Source: Nevskiaceae bacterium (GTDB lineage: Bacteria; Pseudomonadota; Gammaproteobacteria; Nevskiales; Nevskiaceae). From it: DNA of 64,000 nucleotides. The notes below the pieces were generated by a model. The model was not told the origin of the DNA, searched no databases, and saw only the letters and a program-made list of their open reading frames with translations. Below, piece after piece: positions 17,458-25,411 of this stretch. The position numbers and the translations under genes are program-made. The first letter of the stretch is position 1. Each line of letters begins with the position of its first letter. Location: contig SSEB01000001.1 in the NCBI GenBank assembly GCA_008012115.1, positions 177,140 through 241,139 on the forward strand. Direction: 5' to 3'.

Positions 17458-18483
17458 TTGCGCCTCAACGCCCACCAACTCGCCGCGCATCTCGCCAAGG
17501 GGCTCGCGCCGGTCTACGTCGTCGCCGGCGAGGAGCCGTTGCTGGTGCAGGAGGCGCTGGACGCCATCCGCGCCGCCGCGCGCCGCCAGGGTTACAGCGA
17601 GCGCGAGGTGCTGGACGCCGACAAGAGCTTCGACTGGCAGCGCGTGGTCGATGCCTGCGCCAGTCTGTCGCTGTTCGCCAGCCGCCGCATCGTCGAAATC
17701 CGCCTGCCGTCCGGCGCGCCGGGCGTGGAAGGCGGCAAGGTGCTGACCCAGCTGGCCAAGGCGCCGCCGCCGGACGTGCTGCTGCTGCTGACCTGCGAGG
17801 CCATCGACTGGCGCAGCCGCCAGGGCGGCTGGTACAGCGCCATCGAGAACGGTGGCGCCGCCCTGTATTTCGAACCGATGCCGGCCGGCGAGTTGCCGAA
17901 CTGGCTGGCGGCGCGCGCGCGCGCCGCCGGAGTCGAACTCGATGCCGAGGCACTGACCCTGCTGGCGCAGCGCACCGAGGGCAATCTGCTGGCGGCCGCG
18001 CAGGACGTGGAGAAGCTCAAGCTGCTGTTCCCCGGCCAGCGCATCAGCGCCGCCGAGCTGGAGCAGGCGGTGGCCGACAGCGCACGCTACGAGGCCTTCG
18101 ATTTCATCGCGCTGATGCAGATGGGCGATGCCGCCGGCGCCGTGCGCAGCCTCGCGCGCCTGCGCGAGGAGGGCGTCGAGGTGCTGGAAATCCTCGGCGC
18201 GCTGCTGTGGAGCCTGCGCAGCTGGATCAGGGCGCAGGCGATTTATGCGCAAACCGGCGATGCCGGCAGCGCCTGCCAGCAGGCCGGCGTGCCGCGCAAG
18301 AACCAGCCCCAGCTCGCGCGTGCCCTGGCACGCACCCGCGTGCCGCAGCTGTACGGCTGGCTGCGCCGCTGCGCCGCCATCGACAGCGCCGCCAAGTCCA
18401 CCGGCGGCAAGGAACAGGCCTGGGAAGAATTGTTAACATTGACGCTCGCGGCCAGTGGCGCCGCCCCTCGCAGAACCCCATGA
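17458..18483 (+). CDS. holA: DNA polymerase III delta subunit
   Basis: HolA opens the beta clamp within the clamp loader. The protein has 341 residues with the expected segments [55 protein letters not shown] and [19 protein letters not shown]. The TTG at 17458 gives [15 protein letters not shown], which lines up with the E. coli start (MIRLYPEQL) and gives a near-identical length. A frame-matched ATG at 17425 lies in the loop of the upstream terminator and is unlikely to be used. No clear Shine-Dalgarno is seen. The usual neighbours leuS and lptE are absent; alkB and rubredoxin stand in their place. It overlaps proA by four bases. Confidence 0.93.
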   Translation: MRLNAHQLAAHLAKGLAPVYVVAGEEPLLVQEALDAIRAAARRQGYSEREVLDADKSFDWQRVVDACASLSLFASRRIVEIRLPSGAPGVEGGKVLTQLAKAPPPDVLLLLTCEAIDWRSRQGGWYSAIENGGAALYFEPMPAGELPNWLAARARAAGVELDAEALTLLAQRTEGNLLAAAQDVEKLKLLFPGQRISAAELEQAVADSARYEAFDFIALMQMGDAAGAVRSLARLREEGVEVLEILGALLWSLRSWIRAQAIYAQTGDAGSACQQAGVPRKNQPQLARALARTRVPQLYGWLRRCAAIDSAAKSTGGKEQAWEELLTLTLAASGAAPRRTP

Positions 18484-19778
18484 GCCCTGCAAGCAGCAAG
18501 ATGTCCAAGTCCAAGGCCGACGATGCCAGCATCGCCGCCTACATGCGCCTGAAAGGCCAGAAGGCCCGTGTCGCCTCGCGCGAGATGGCCAAGGCCGACA
18601 CCGGCACCAAGAACGCCTGCCTGTTCGCGCTGGCGCAGATGCTGCTGGACGATAGCCGCGCCATCCTCGAGGCCAATGCCGAGGACATGCGCAACGGCCG
18701 CGCCGCCAAGCTCGATGCCGCGCTGCTCGACCGCCTGGAGCTCAACCAGGACCGCATCGCCGCCATGGCCGACGGCGTCAAGCAGGTCGCCAACCTGCCG
18801 GACCCGGCCGGCGAGATCACCGATCTCAAGCTGCGCCCCTCCGGCATCCAGGTCGGCAAGATGCGCGTGCCGCTGGGGGTGGTCGGCATCATTTACGAAT
18901 CGCGGCCCAACGTCACCGCCGATGCGGCGGCGCTGTGCCTGAAGTCCGGCAATGCCGCGATCCTGCGCGGCGGTTCCGAGGCGATGAACTCCAACCAGGC
19001 CATCGCGCGCTGCATCGGCCGTGCCCTCACCGCCGCCGGCCTGCCGGAAGAAGCGGTGCAGGTGCTCGACATCACCGACCGCCGCACCGTCGGCGAACTG
19101 GTGGCGATGCCCGAATTCGTCGACGTGGTGATCCCGCGCGGCGGCAAGGGGCTGGTCGAGGCCGTCAGCAAGGCCGCGCGCGTGCCGGTGATCAAGCATC
19201 TCGATGGCATCTGCCACGTTTACATCGACGGCGCCGCCGATCTCGACAAGGCGGTGGCGGTGGCGGTCAACGCCAAGACCCAGCGCTACGGCACCTGCAA
19301 CACCATGGAAACCCTGCTGGTCGACAAGCCGGTGGCGGAGGCCGTGCTGCCGCGCCTGGCCGACATCTACGTCGAAGCCGGCGTCGAACTGCGCGGCTGC
19401 GAGCGCACGCGCCGCATCCTCGCCGACATCAAGCCGGCGACCGAGGAGGACTGGCGCACCGAGTACCTGGCGCCGATCCTGTCGATCCGCATCGTCGATG
19501 GCATCGACCAGGCCATCGAGCACATCACGCGCTACGGCTCCGCGCACACCGACGCCATCGTTACCGAAAACATCACGCGCGCGCGCAAGTTCCTGCGCGA
19601 GGTGGACTCCAGCTCGGTGATGATCAATGCCTCGACGCGCTTTGCCGACGGTTACGAGTACGGCCTCGGCGCGGAAATCGGCATCAGCACCGACAAGTTC
19701 CACGCGCGTGGCCCGGTCGGGCTGGAAGGACTGACCACGGTGAAGTGGGTGGTGTTCGGCGACGGGCATGTCCGCTAG
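18480..19778 (+). CDS. proA: Gamma-glutamyl phosphate reductase
   Basis: ProA reduces glutamyl-5-phosphate to the semialdehyde in proline synthesis. The protein has 432 residues if it starts at 18480 (overlapping the holA stop as ATGA), or 425 from the internal MSKSK start at 18501. It has [47 protein letters not shown] and the catalytic Cys in [16 protein letters not shown]. Toward the end are [13 protein letters not shown] and [17 protein letters not shown], all conserved. proB is not nearby. Coupling to holA and to nadD is as found in several gammaproteobacteria. Confidence 0.97.
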   Translation: MSPASSKMSKSKADDASIAAYMRLKGQKARVASREMAKADTGTKNACLFALAQMLLDDSRAILEANAEDMRNGRAAKLDAALLDRLELNQDRIAAMADGVKQVANLPDPAGEITDLKLRPSGIQVGKMRVPLGVVGIIYESRPNVTADAAALCLKSGNAAILRGGSEAMNSNQAIARCIGRALTAAGLPEEAVQVLDITDRRTVGELVAMPEFVDVVIPRGGKGLVEAVSKAARVPVIKHLDGICHVYIDGAADLDKAVAVAVNAKTQRYGTCNTMETLLVDKPVAEAVLPRLADIYVEAGVELRGCERTRRILADIKPATEEDWRTEYLAPILSIRIVDGIDQAIEHITRYGSAHTDAIVTENITRARKFLREVDSSSVMINASTRFADGYEYGLGAEIGISTDKFHARGPVGLEGLTTVKWVVFGDGHVR

Positions 19779-19796
19779 CCTGAGCGCGCCCCGCGC

Positions 19797-20459
19797 ATGA
19801 AGGCCATCGGCGTCTTCGGCGGGGCGTTCGCGCCTTTCCACAACGGCCACCTGCGCGCGGCCATCGAGTGCCGCGATCGCCTCACGCTCGACCAGGTGCG
19901 GCTGATCCCCACCGCCAATCCCGCGCATCGCCCGACCGCGCGCATCAGCGCTGTGCGTCGGCTGGAGTGGCTGCGCCTGGCGCTGCGCCGCGAGAAGGGC
20001 CTGGTGGCGGACGACCGCGAAATCCAGCGCACCGGCCCGTCCTTCACCGTCGATACGCTGACCGAACTGCGCGCGCAGTTTCCCGACGCCGCGCTGGTGC
20101 TGATCATGGGTGCGGATGCCTTCGCGCACCTGCACACCTGGCATCGCTGGCGCGACCTGCTCAAGCTGGCGCACCTGGCGGTGATCGCGCGTCGCGGTGC
20201 GCGGCTCGATGCCTCGCCGGAGTGCGCGCAGGAGCTGGCCGGCCGCCGCATCGTCGATGTCGCGGCGCTGCACGAGCAGGCGGCGGGCGGCTGGCTGCAG
20301 CTCGACCTGCCGATACTCGAAATCTCCTCCACCCGCATCCGCCGGCTGCTCAAGGCCCAGCAGTCCGTGCGCGGCCTGTTGCCGGATGCGATACTCAATC
20401 ACATGACCGCCGCGGATATCGCGGCACTGACGCAGGATGAAGATGGCACGACCCACTAA
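19797..20459 (+). CDS. nadD: Nicotinate-nucleotide adenylyltransferase
   Basis: NadD adenylates nicotinate mononucleotide in NAD synthesis. The 220-residue protein has the nucleotidyltransferase signature GGAFAPFHNGHLR at the N-terminus, LIPTANPAHRP, LIMGADAFAHLHTWHRW, and the second signature ISSTRIRRLLKAQQSVRG near the C-terminus. Length is normal. The end overlaps the start of rsfS, and the order nadD-rsfS-rlmH is widely conserved in bacteria. Confidence 0.97.
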   Translation: MKAIGVFGGAFAPFHNGHLRAAIECRDRLTLDQVRLIPTANPAHRPTARISAVRRLEWLRLALRREKGLVADDREIQRTGPSFTVDTLTELRAQFPDAALVLIMGADAFAHLHTWHRWRDLLKLAHLAVIARRGARLDASPECAQELAGRRIVDVAALHEQAAGGWLQLDLPILEISSTRIRRLLKAQQSVRGLLPDAILNHMTAADIAALTQDEDGTTH

Positions 20460-21063
20460 AGCCAAGAAGGCCGCCGCCCCCAAGCCGCTGACGCTGGCGC
20501 AACTCGCCGTCGCCGCCCTGGAGGACGTGAAAGGGCAGGACATCAAGGTGATCGACGTGATGAAGCTCACCACCATCACCGACACCATGATCGTCTGCAC
20601 CGGCACCTCCAACCGCCACGTCAAGTCGCTGGCCGACAGCGTGATCCAGAAGGCCAAGGAAAACGGCCAGCGCCCGGTCGGCGTCGAAGGTCTGGAGCAG
20701 GGCGAGTGGGTGCTGGTCGATCTCGGCGGCGTCGTCGTGCACGTGATGCAGGTGCAGGCGCGCGCCTTCTACCAGCTGGAAAAACTCTGGGATGTGGCGC
20801 CGCCGGAACCCGCGCCGGCACCGGCGCCGGTGCGCGGCAAGGCGCCGCTGGCGCGCAAGGGCACGGCCGCCAAGAAGGCCGGCAAGAAGGCGAGCAAGGC
20901 GGGCCTGGGCAAGGCCGGCTTCAAGTCCGCCGCCGACAAGTCCGGGCCCAGGTCCGCCGCGAAGTCGGGCACCAAGAGCGGCGCTGGCGCGCTGCTCGGC
21001 CGCAAGTTCGTGTCCAAGGCCGCGCCCAGGAAGGGCGCCGCCAAGAAGAAGCCCGCGCGCTGA
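20443..21063 (+). CDS. rsfS: Ribosomal silencing factor RsfS with long basic tail
   Basis: RsfS binds ribosomal protein L14 and keeps the subunits apart during starvation. Residues 15-120 form the usual domain: LAVAALEDVKGQDIKVIDVM, TDTMIVCTGTSNRHVKSLAD, PVGVEGLEQGEWVLVDLGGV and VHVMQVQARAFYQLEKLW. The remaining 85 residues or so are a low-complexity extension of Pro-Ala then Lys-Ala-Gly repeats ending KKKPAR, which standard RsfS (105-120 residues) lacks. The start at 20443 (MARPTKAKK) has AGGA five bases before it; a start at 20437 would add two residues. It overlaps nadD by 17 bases. The basic tail may bind rRNA (inference). Confidence 0.93.
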   Translation: MARPTKAKKAAAPKPLTLAQLAVAALEDVKGQDIKVIDVMKLTTITDTMIVCTGTSNRHVKSLADSVIQKAKENGQRPVGVEGLEQGEWVLVDLGGVVVHVMQVQARAFYQLEKLWDVAPPEPAPAPAPVRGKAPLARKGTAAKKAGKKASKAGLGKAGFKSAADKSGPRSAAKSGTKSGAGALLGRKFVSKAAPRKGAAKKKPAR

Positions 21064-21070
21064 CCTTCCC

Positions 21071-21541
21071 GTGCGCATCCACCTGATCGCCGTCGGCACG
21101 CGCATGCCCGGCTGGGTGGAGAGCGCGTTCGCCGACTACGCCGCGCGGCTGCCGCGCGAGTGCAGCCTGCAACTGGTGGAGATCGCGCCGGGCCAGCGCG
21201 GCAAGAACGCCGACATCGCCCGCGCCAAGCAGGCGGAAGGCGAGAAAATCCTCAGGGCGATTCCGCGCGATGCCTACGTCATCGCGCTCGATGAGCGTGG
21301 CGAAGCCTTGCCCAGCACCGGCTGGAGCGAGGCGATGAAGGCCTGGCTGCAGATGGGCCGCGACGTCTGCCTGCTGGTCGGCGGGCCCGACGGTCATGCG
21401 CCCGAGGTGCTGGCGCGCGCCGACCGCAAGTGGTCGCTGTCGAAGCTGACCCTGCCGCATGCCCTGGTGCGCGTGCTGGTGGCCGAGCAGTTGTTCCGCG
21501 CGCACAGCCTGCTGGTCAATCACCCGTATCACCGCGCCTGA
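21071..21541 (+). CDS. rlmH: 23S rRNA (pseudouridine-1915-N3) methyltransferase
   Basis: RlmH is the SPOUT enzyme that methylates pseudouridine 1915 of 23S rRNA on the 70S ribosome. The 156-residue protein starts at GTG 21071 (RIHLIAVGTRMPGWVESAF). It has GKNADIARAKQAEGEKIL, VIALDERGEALPS, the SAM-binding knot LLVGGPDGHAPEV, and the C-terminal SLSKLTLPHALVRVLVAEQL and NHPYHRA. Length and motifs match E. coli. It is the last gene of the nadD-rsfS-rlmH unit and is followed by a 114-bp repeat element. Confidence 0.96.
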   Translation: MRIHLIAVGTRMPGWVESAFADYAARLPRECSLQLVEIAPGQRGKNADIARAKQAEGEKILRAIPRDAYVIALDERGEALPSTGWSEAMKAWLQMGRDVCLLVGGPDGHAPEVLARADRKWSLSKLTLPHALVRVLVAEQLFRAHSLLVNHPYHRA

Positions 21542-21575
21542 GGGCGCGCGCGGCGCTGTTCGCGCCGGCCGGCAC

Positions 21576-21689
21576 GCCACCCGCTCTGGCACTTTTCCCT
21601 GGGAAAATCGTTATAAATTATTATTCAAATTTAAATTTGATTAATAAAATATCACAACTGCAACCGGAAACACCGTGTCAGCGGGTGGC
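21576..21689. repeat. 114-bp palindromic element, copy C
   Basis: Perfect ends GCCACCCGCT (21576-21585) and AGCGGGTGGC (21680-21689) with an AT-rich core at 21610-21655. It lies between convergent genes, rlmH and the dipeptidase-like lipoprotein. Apart from this element, the gap shows no gene. Confidence 0.93.
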
Positions 21690-21809
21690 GCTTTCCGGCG
21701 GCGAAACGGCCGTTCCTGCGGTACTGCGACCGGTGACGACGCAGCCCCGCGCCGCGTCGGTTCTCGCAACCGCGGTGACCGCGGCGACGACGTGGGCGGG
21801 GCGCCGCGC

Positions 21810-24065
21810 TCAGCGGTTGACCGTCGCCTCCCACAGCCGCAGGTAGGCTTCCGCGGAGTTGTAAAGCGCGCTCAGCGCCAGCTGCGCCTGCTGGTCCGGA
21901 TCGCGCTGCTGGTCCTTGTGCGCGGGGTCGGCGTTCCACTTCTGCGTTTCTGCAATCGCACCCAGGCGGATCTCCTCCACCCAGTCGGCGTCCAGGCCGT
22001 AGTGCGCGCGGCCTTCGACGTTGAGGTCGTAGACGTGCTGGCCGGTGACCTGTTTGTCGAACTGGATCGGCGACAGGCGCGCGAACTGCGGGCCCCAGTC
22101 CTTGCCGCGGAACAGGGTGAAGGGATACTGCACGCCGGGCTTGAGGCCGCTGGCCTCGGGCTGCGCGGCGAGGCCGTTGGTGTCGGAGCCGAGGCCGACG
22201 CCGAACAGGTGGTTGGGATCGCTCAGCGGCAGCAGCTTGGTCACGAAGTCATACCACTGCGGGCCGGTGCCGCCGCCGCCGCCCGGATAGACCACGCCGC
22301 CCAGCTTGTAGATGCGCGCCGCCTGGTCGTTGCTGATGCCGCCGTGGCCGCCGTGCGAGGAGATCAGCGGGTAGGGCGGGTTCTGCTGCTCGGCGAGCTT
22401 GATCAGGTCTTCCTTCATCGACAGTTCGAGATGGTCCACTTCCATGATGATCTTGTGGTCCATCATCTTCTTGAACGCGTACTTGCCCAGGTCGGTGAGG
22501 CCGCGCGCGTTGCACTGGCGCGTGGTTGGGTAGATCGGCAGCGGGATGGTCTTGCCGGCGAGCAGCGCCGACACCACCGGGTTGGCCGGCGCGGTGACGC
22601 CGCTGGGATCGGACGTGGTCATCTTGGCGCCCGGCGTGTAGAGGTAGTCGCCGAAGTTGCCGGAGGGATCGGTGCTCGGGCAGTCGTAGGTTTTCCAGAA
22701 GCTGCCGGTGTCGACGAAGTTGCCGACGTTGAGCACCAGGCCGTCGAAGATGCCGTTGCCGCCCAGCGCATTGTCGAACTCGTGGATCGGGAACATCTCG
22801 CGCACGCCGAGTTGGTACAGGCGGTCGAACTGCGTGTCGATGTCGGCGGTGGTGCAGCCGCTGACGTCGGCGAGGCCCGCCACCTGGGTGAGGTTGCAGT
22901 TGAACAGGTGCGAGATTTCGATGCCCAGCACCACGGCGAGCTTGCCCTGGTTGATCACCTTGCGCGCATCGGCCGGGTTGTCCACCAGCCGGAACCAGCC
23001 CTTGCCGGGGCCGCCTTCCTGCGCGTCGATGTAGTCCTGCATGTCGTGCATGAACTGCGCCTGCGACACGGCGCTGTCCATCTCGTTGCAGTCCTGCGTG
23101 GGATTGCCGTGCGCCACCACTTCCAGGTGACACAGCGTCGCGTTCTCCACCAGGTTGTTGAGCAGGATGCGCAGGCCGGCCTTCCAGGCGCGCTCGATCC
23201 ACTTGTAGTAGGTGCTCTCGTGCGTCAGCGAGTGCGGCGCCGGCCAGGCATTGAAGGTGGGCCAGCCGACCGTGTCATGCGTGGCCAGCGGCTGCGTGGC
23301 GTAGAGATTGCCCAGCAGGTCGAGGTGACCGTCCGGCCCGTGCACGCCGGAGCAGTCCTTCAGCGCTTCGGTGACGCCGAAACGGTGGAAGGGCGAGCCG
23401 TAGTGCGCGCCGCCCAGGAAGGTGGTGGCGCTGATGTGCTGGTGCACGTCGGCAAAGCCCAGCACCGGCTTGTCGATGCCTTCGCCCTTGAAGGTGTCGC
23501 CGACGGCGTTGACCTGCGCTTCGGGATACGGCGTGCAACCCTTGGCCGCGCTGAAATGGAAGCGCGTGGCGTCGCTGGCGGCGTCGGCCAGCACCAGCTT
23601 GCCGCTGGACGGATCGACCGCCAGCGACTTGTTGGCCGAGGCGGAGAACACGCTGAAACTGTGGCCGGCGTCGGCCGTGTCGATGGTCCAGTCGGCGGCG
23701 TCGCTGGGTGCGCCGTCGGTGCCGACCGGGCTGTTGGCGGCCGACATGAACGACTGGTCGTGGGTATAGAACAGGTATTTGCCCAGCGCCGTCGGCTTCA
23801 TGAAGAACGGCTCGCCGGTGTCCGGGTTGCCGGCACTGGCGGTGTAGCTGCCGTCGCTGCCCTTGACCGCGAACTGGCCGGTCTTCAGCGCCTGCAGCGC
23901 ATAGCAGCCATTGGCGAGATCGTAGCGCGTGGTCGGCACCGCGCCCGGCGGCAGCACGCCGTTGCCGCCAATGCCGGCACTGGCCGCGGGACCGCTGGAA
24001 CGCCCGCAGGCCGCGAGCAGCAGGCTCGCGCCCAGCGCGGAAAGCAGAAGGCCGGAATGACGCAT
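21810..24065 (-). CDS. Lipoprotein amidohydrolase, dipeptidase (M19)-like
   Basis: This is a 751-residue exported lipoprotein. The signal peptide ends in a lipobox (LLLAAC, Cys20). Residues 45-190 form a beta-rich region of unknown type with many Gly and Asp. From about 200 a TIM-barrel amidohydrolase begins with GFADVHQHI (His208, His210 as metal ligands), then VVLGIEISHLFNC, MFPIHEFDNALGG, IIMEVDHLELSMKEDLI, LISSHGGHGGISNDQ and LFGVGLGSDTNGLA. These resemble the membrane dipeptidase (peptidase M19) layout. The substrate is unknown. The start is set by GAGGAG just before ATG 24065. It converges on rlmH. Confidence 0.75.
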   Translation of the reverse strand: MRHSGLLLSALGASLLLAACGRSSGPAASAGIGGNGVLPPGAVPTTRYDLANGCYALQALKTGQFAVKGSDGSYTASAGNPDTGEPFFMKPTALGKYLFYTHDQSFMSAANSPVGTDGAPSDAADWTIDTADAGHSFSVFSASANKSLAVDPSSGKLVLADAASDATRFHFSAAKGCTPYPEAQVNAVGDTFKGEGIDKPVLGFADVHQHISATTFLGGAHYGSPFHRFGVTEALKDCSGVHGPDGHLDLLGNLYATQPLATHDTVGWPTFNAWPAPHSLTHESTYYKWIERAWKAGLRILLNNLVENATLCHLEVVAHGNPTQDCNEMDSAVSQAQFMHDMQDYIDAQEGGPGKGWFRLVDNPADARKVINQGKLAVVLGIEISHLFNCNLTQVAGLADVSGCTTADIDTQFDRLYQLGVREMFPIHEFDNALGGNGIFDGLVLNVGNFVDTGSFWKTYDCPSTDPSGNFGDYLYTPGAKMTTSDPSGVTAPANPVVSALLAGKTIPLPIYPTTRQCNARGLTDLGKYAFKKMMDHKIIMEVDHLELSMKEDLIKLAEQQNPPYPLISSHGGHGGISNDQAARIYKLGGVVYPGGGGGTGPQWYDFVTKLLPLSDPNHLFGVGLGSDTNGLAAQPEASGLKPGVQYPFTLFRGKDWGPQFARLSPIQFDKQVTGQHVYDLNVEGRAHYGLDADWVEEIRLGAIAETQKWNADPAHKDQQRDPDQQAQLALSALYNSAEAYLRLWEATVNR

Positions 24066-24203
24066 GGTTGAATCTCCTCGGAATGGGCATACGCCCCCTG
24101 CGGCGGGGGTCTGTCGTGTTCTGCCTGCACTATACGGGCGGGAGCAGGGACGGGATATGGTAAAAACGCTTCCGACCCAGCCTTCACCCGGATATCTCCG
24201 CGC

Positions 24204-24638
24204 ATGAACAAGAACGCGCTGCTGTTCCTCGTCCTCGGCGCGGCCATTCTCGCTGGCCTGTTCTGGTGGCTGCAGCCGCAGACGGAACCACAGCCGGTAC
24301 CGTCGCCGGTCACCGCGTCCGCGCCTGTGGCCGCCGCCCCTGCCGCGCGCGAATTCTCCGGGCCGCCGCCGGCGCAGGGGTTCGAGATCACGGTCCGCAA
24401 CGGCCAGCGCGTGTCCGGCCCGGGCGACATCGAGGTGCATGCCGGCCAGAACGTCACGCTCAAGATCACCTCCGACCGCGACGACGAGTTGCACCTGCAC
24501 GGCTACGACCTGCACCTGACCCTGCATGCCGGCGTGCCGGCGACGCTGGCCTTCCAGGCCGCGCACAGCGGCCGCTTCGACTACGAGCTGCACCACGCGC
24601 ACACCGAGCTCGGCACGCTCAACGTGCTGCCACAGTGA
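24204..24638 (+). CDS. Membrane-anchored cupredoxin-like protein
   Basis: This is a 144-residue protein with one N-terminal membrane helix (ALLFLVLGAAILAGLFWWL). A Pro/Ala-rich linker of about 30 residues leads to a cupredoxin-like beta domain outside the membrane. The domain has EITVRNGQRVSGPGDIEVHA, ITSDRDDELHLHGYD and the His-rich end YELHHAHTELGTLNVLPQ. It resembles the EfeO-type cupredoxin domain, but the classical Cys-Met copper ligands are missing and only His residues are left, so metal binding is uncertain. It is read in the same direction as maf, 49 bases downstream, and divergently from the dipeptidase gene. Confidence 0.75.
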   Translation: MNKNALLFLVLGAAILAGLFWWLQPQTEPQPVPSPVTASAPVAAAPAAREFSGPPPAQGFEITVRNGQRVSGPGDIEVHAGQNVTLKITSDRDDELHLHGYDLHLTLHAGVPATLAFQAAHSGRFDYELHHAHTELGTLNVLPQ

Positions 24639-24687
24639 GCCGCGCGATGCGTGGCGTCGCCACCCGGTTCGCAGCGATACTGCGGGC

Positions 24688-25266
24688 ATGAGCACATCGT
24701 TCTATCTCGCCTCCAAATCGCCGCGGCGGCAGGAGCTGCTGCGGCAGCTGCACTACCGCTTCGCCGTGCTGGCCGCGGATATTCCCGAGCAGCCCGGCGC
24801 ACAGGAGCGGCCGGACGCCTTTGCCCGGCGCATGGCGCTGGAGAAGGCGCGCGCCGTGCAGCCGCCGCAGGCGGAGCTGCCGGTGCTGGGCGCGGACACC
24901 GATGTGGTGCTGGACGGCCGCATCCTCGGCAAGCCGCGCGACCGCGCCGATGCGCTGGCCATGCTTGCGGCGCTGTCGGGACGGCGGCACCAGGTCTACT
25001 CCGCCGTGGCGCTGGTGCAGGGCGCGCGCGAGGCGCTGTCGCTGAGCGTCACCGAGGTCGAGTTCGGCCGCATCGATACCGAGGCCGCGCAGCGCTACTG
25101 GGACAGCGGCGAGCCCGCCGACAAGGCCGGCGCCTACGGCATCCAGGGCCTGGGCGCGCAGTTCGTCAAGGCGATTCACGGCAGCTACAGCGGCGTGGTC
25201 GGCCTGCCGCTGTACGAAACCGTGCAACTGCTGCAGCAATTCCACATCCACCCGGGCACGCCATGA
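24688..25266 (+). CDS. maf: Maf/YhdE nucleotide pyrophosphatase
   Basis: Maf proteins hydrolyse non-canonical or excess nucleoside triphosphates (dTTP and UTP for the YhdE type) and affect septum formation. The 192-residue protein has the signature YLASKSPRRQELLRQLHYRF, then LGADTDVVLDGRILGKPRD, RHQVYSAVALV and the C-terminal GAYGIQGLGAQFVKAIHGSY followed by VVGLPLYET. The start is ATG 24688. It ends ATGA, overlapping a short open frame that copies the beginning of rng. The maf-rng order is conserved in gammaproteobacteria. Confidence 0.95.
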   Translation: MSTSFYLASKSPRRQELLRQLHYRFAVLAADIPEQPGAQERPDAFARRMALEKARAVQPPQAELPVLGADTDVVLDGRILGKPRDRADALAMLAALSGRRHQVYSAVALVQGAREALSLSVTEVEFGRIDTEAAQRYWDSGEPADKAGAYGIQGLGAQFVKAIHGSYSGVVGLPLYETVQLLQQFHIHPGTP

Positions 25267-25411
25267 GCACCGAAATCCTCGTCAACATCGGCACGCGGGA
25301 AACCCCACGAACGGTGCCTGCCCTGGTGGAAGGCGGCGCTCGATGAGCACCGAAATCCTGGTCAACATCGGCACGCAGGAAACCCGCGTGGCCCTGGTGG
25401 AAGGCGGCGCC
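25263..25411 (+). repeat. Tandem duplication of the rng start with a 27-codon leader ORF
   Basis: Bases 25263-25340 repeat 25343-25411, the first 69 bases of rng, with few substitutions and a 9-base in-frame insertion in the upstream copy. The upstream copy is itself an open frame of 27 codons (MSTEILVNIGTRETPRTVPA and on to GGAR). It starts at the maf stop (ATGA at 25263) and stops at the rng start (ATGA at 25343). So maf, the small ORF and rng are all coupled by 4-base overlaps. The small ORF may be a relic of slipped duplication or may act as a translational leader. Confidence 0.88.
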
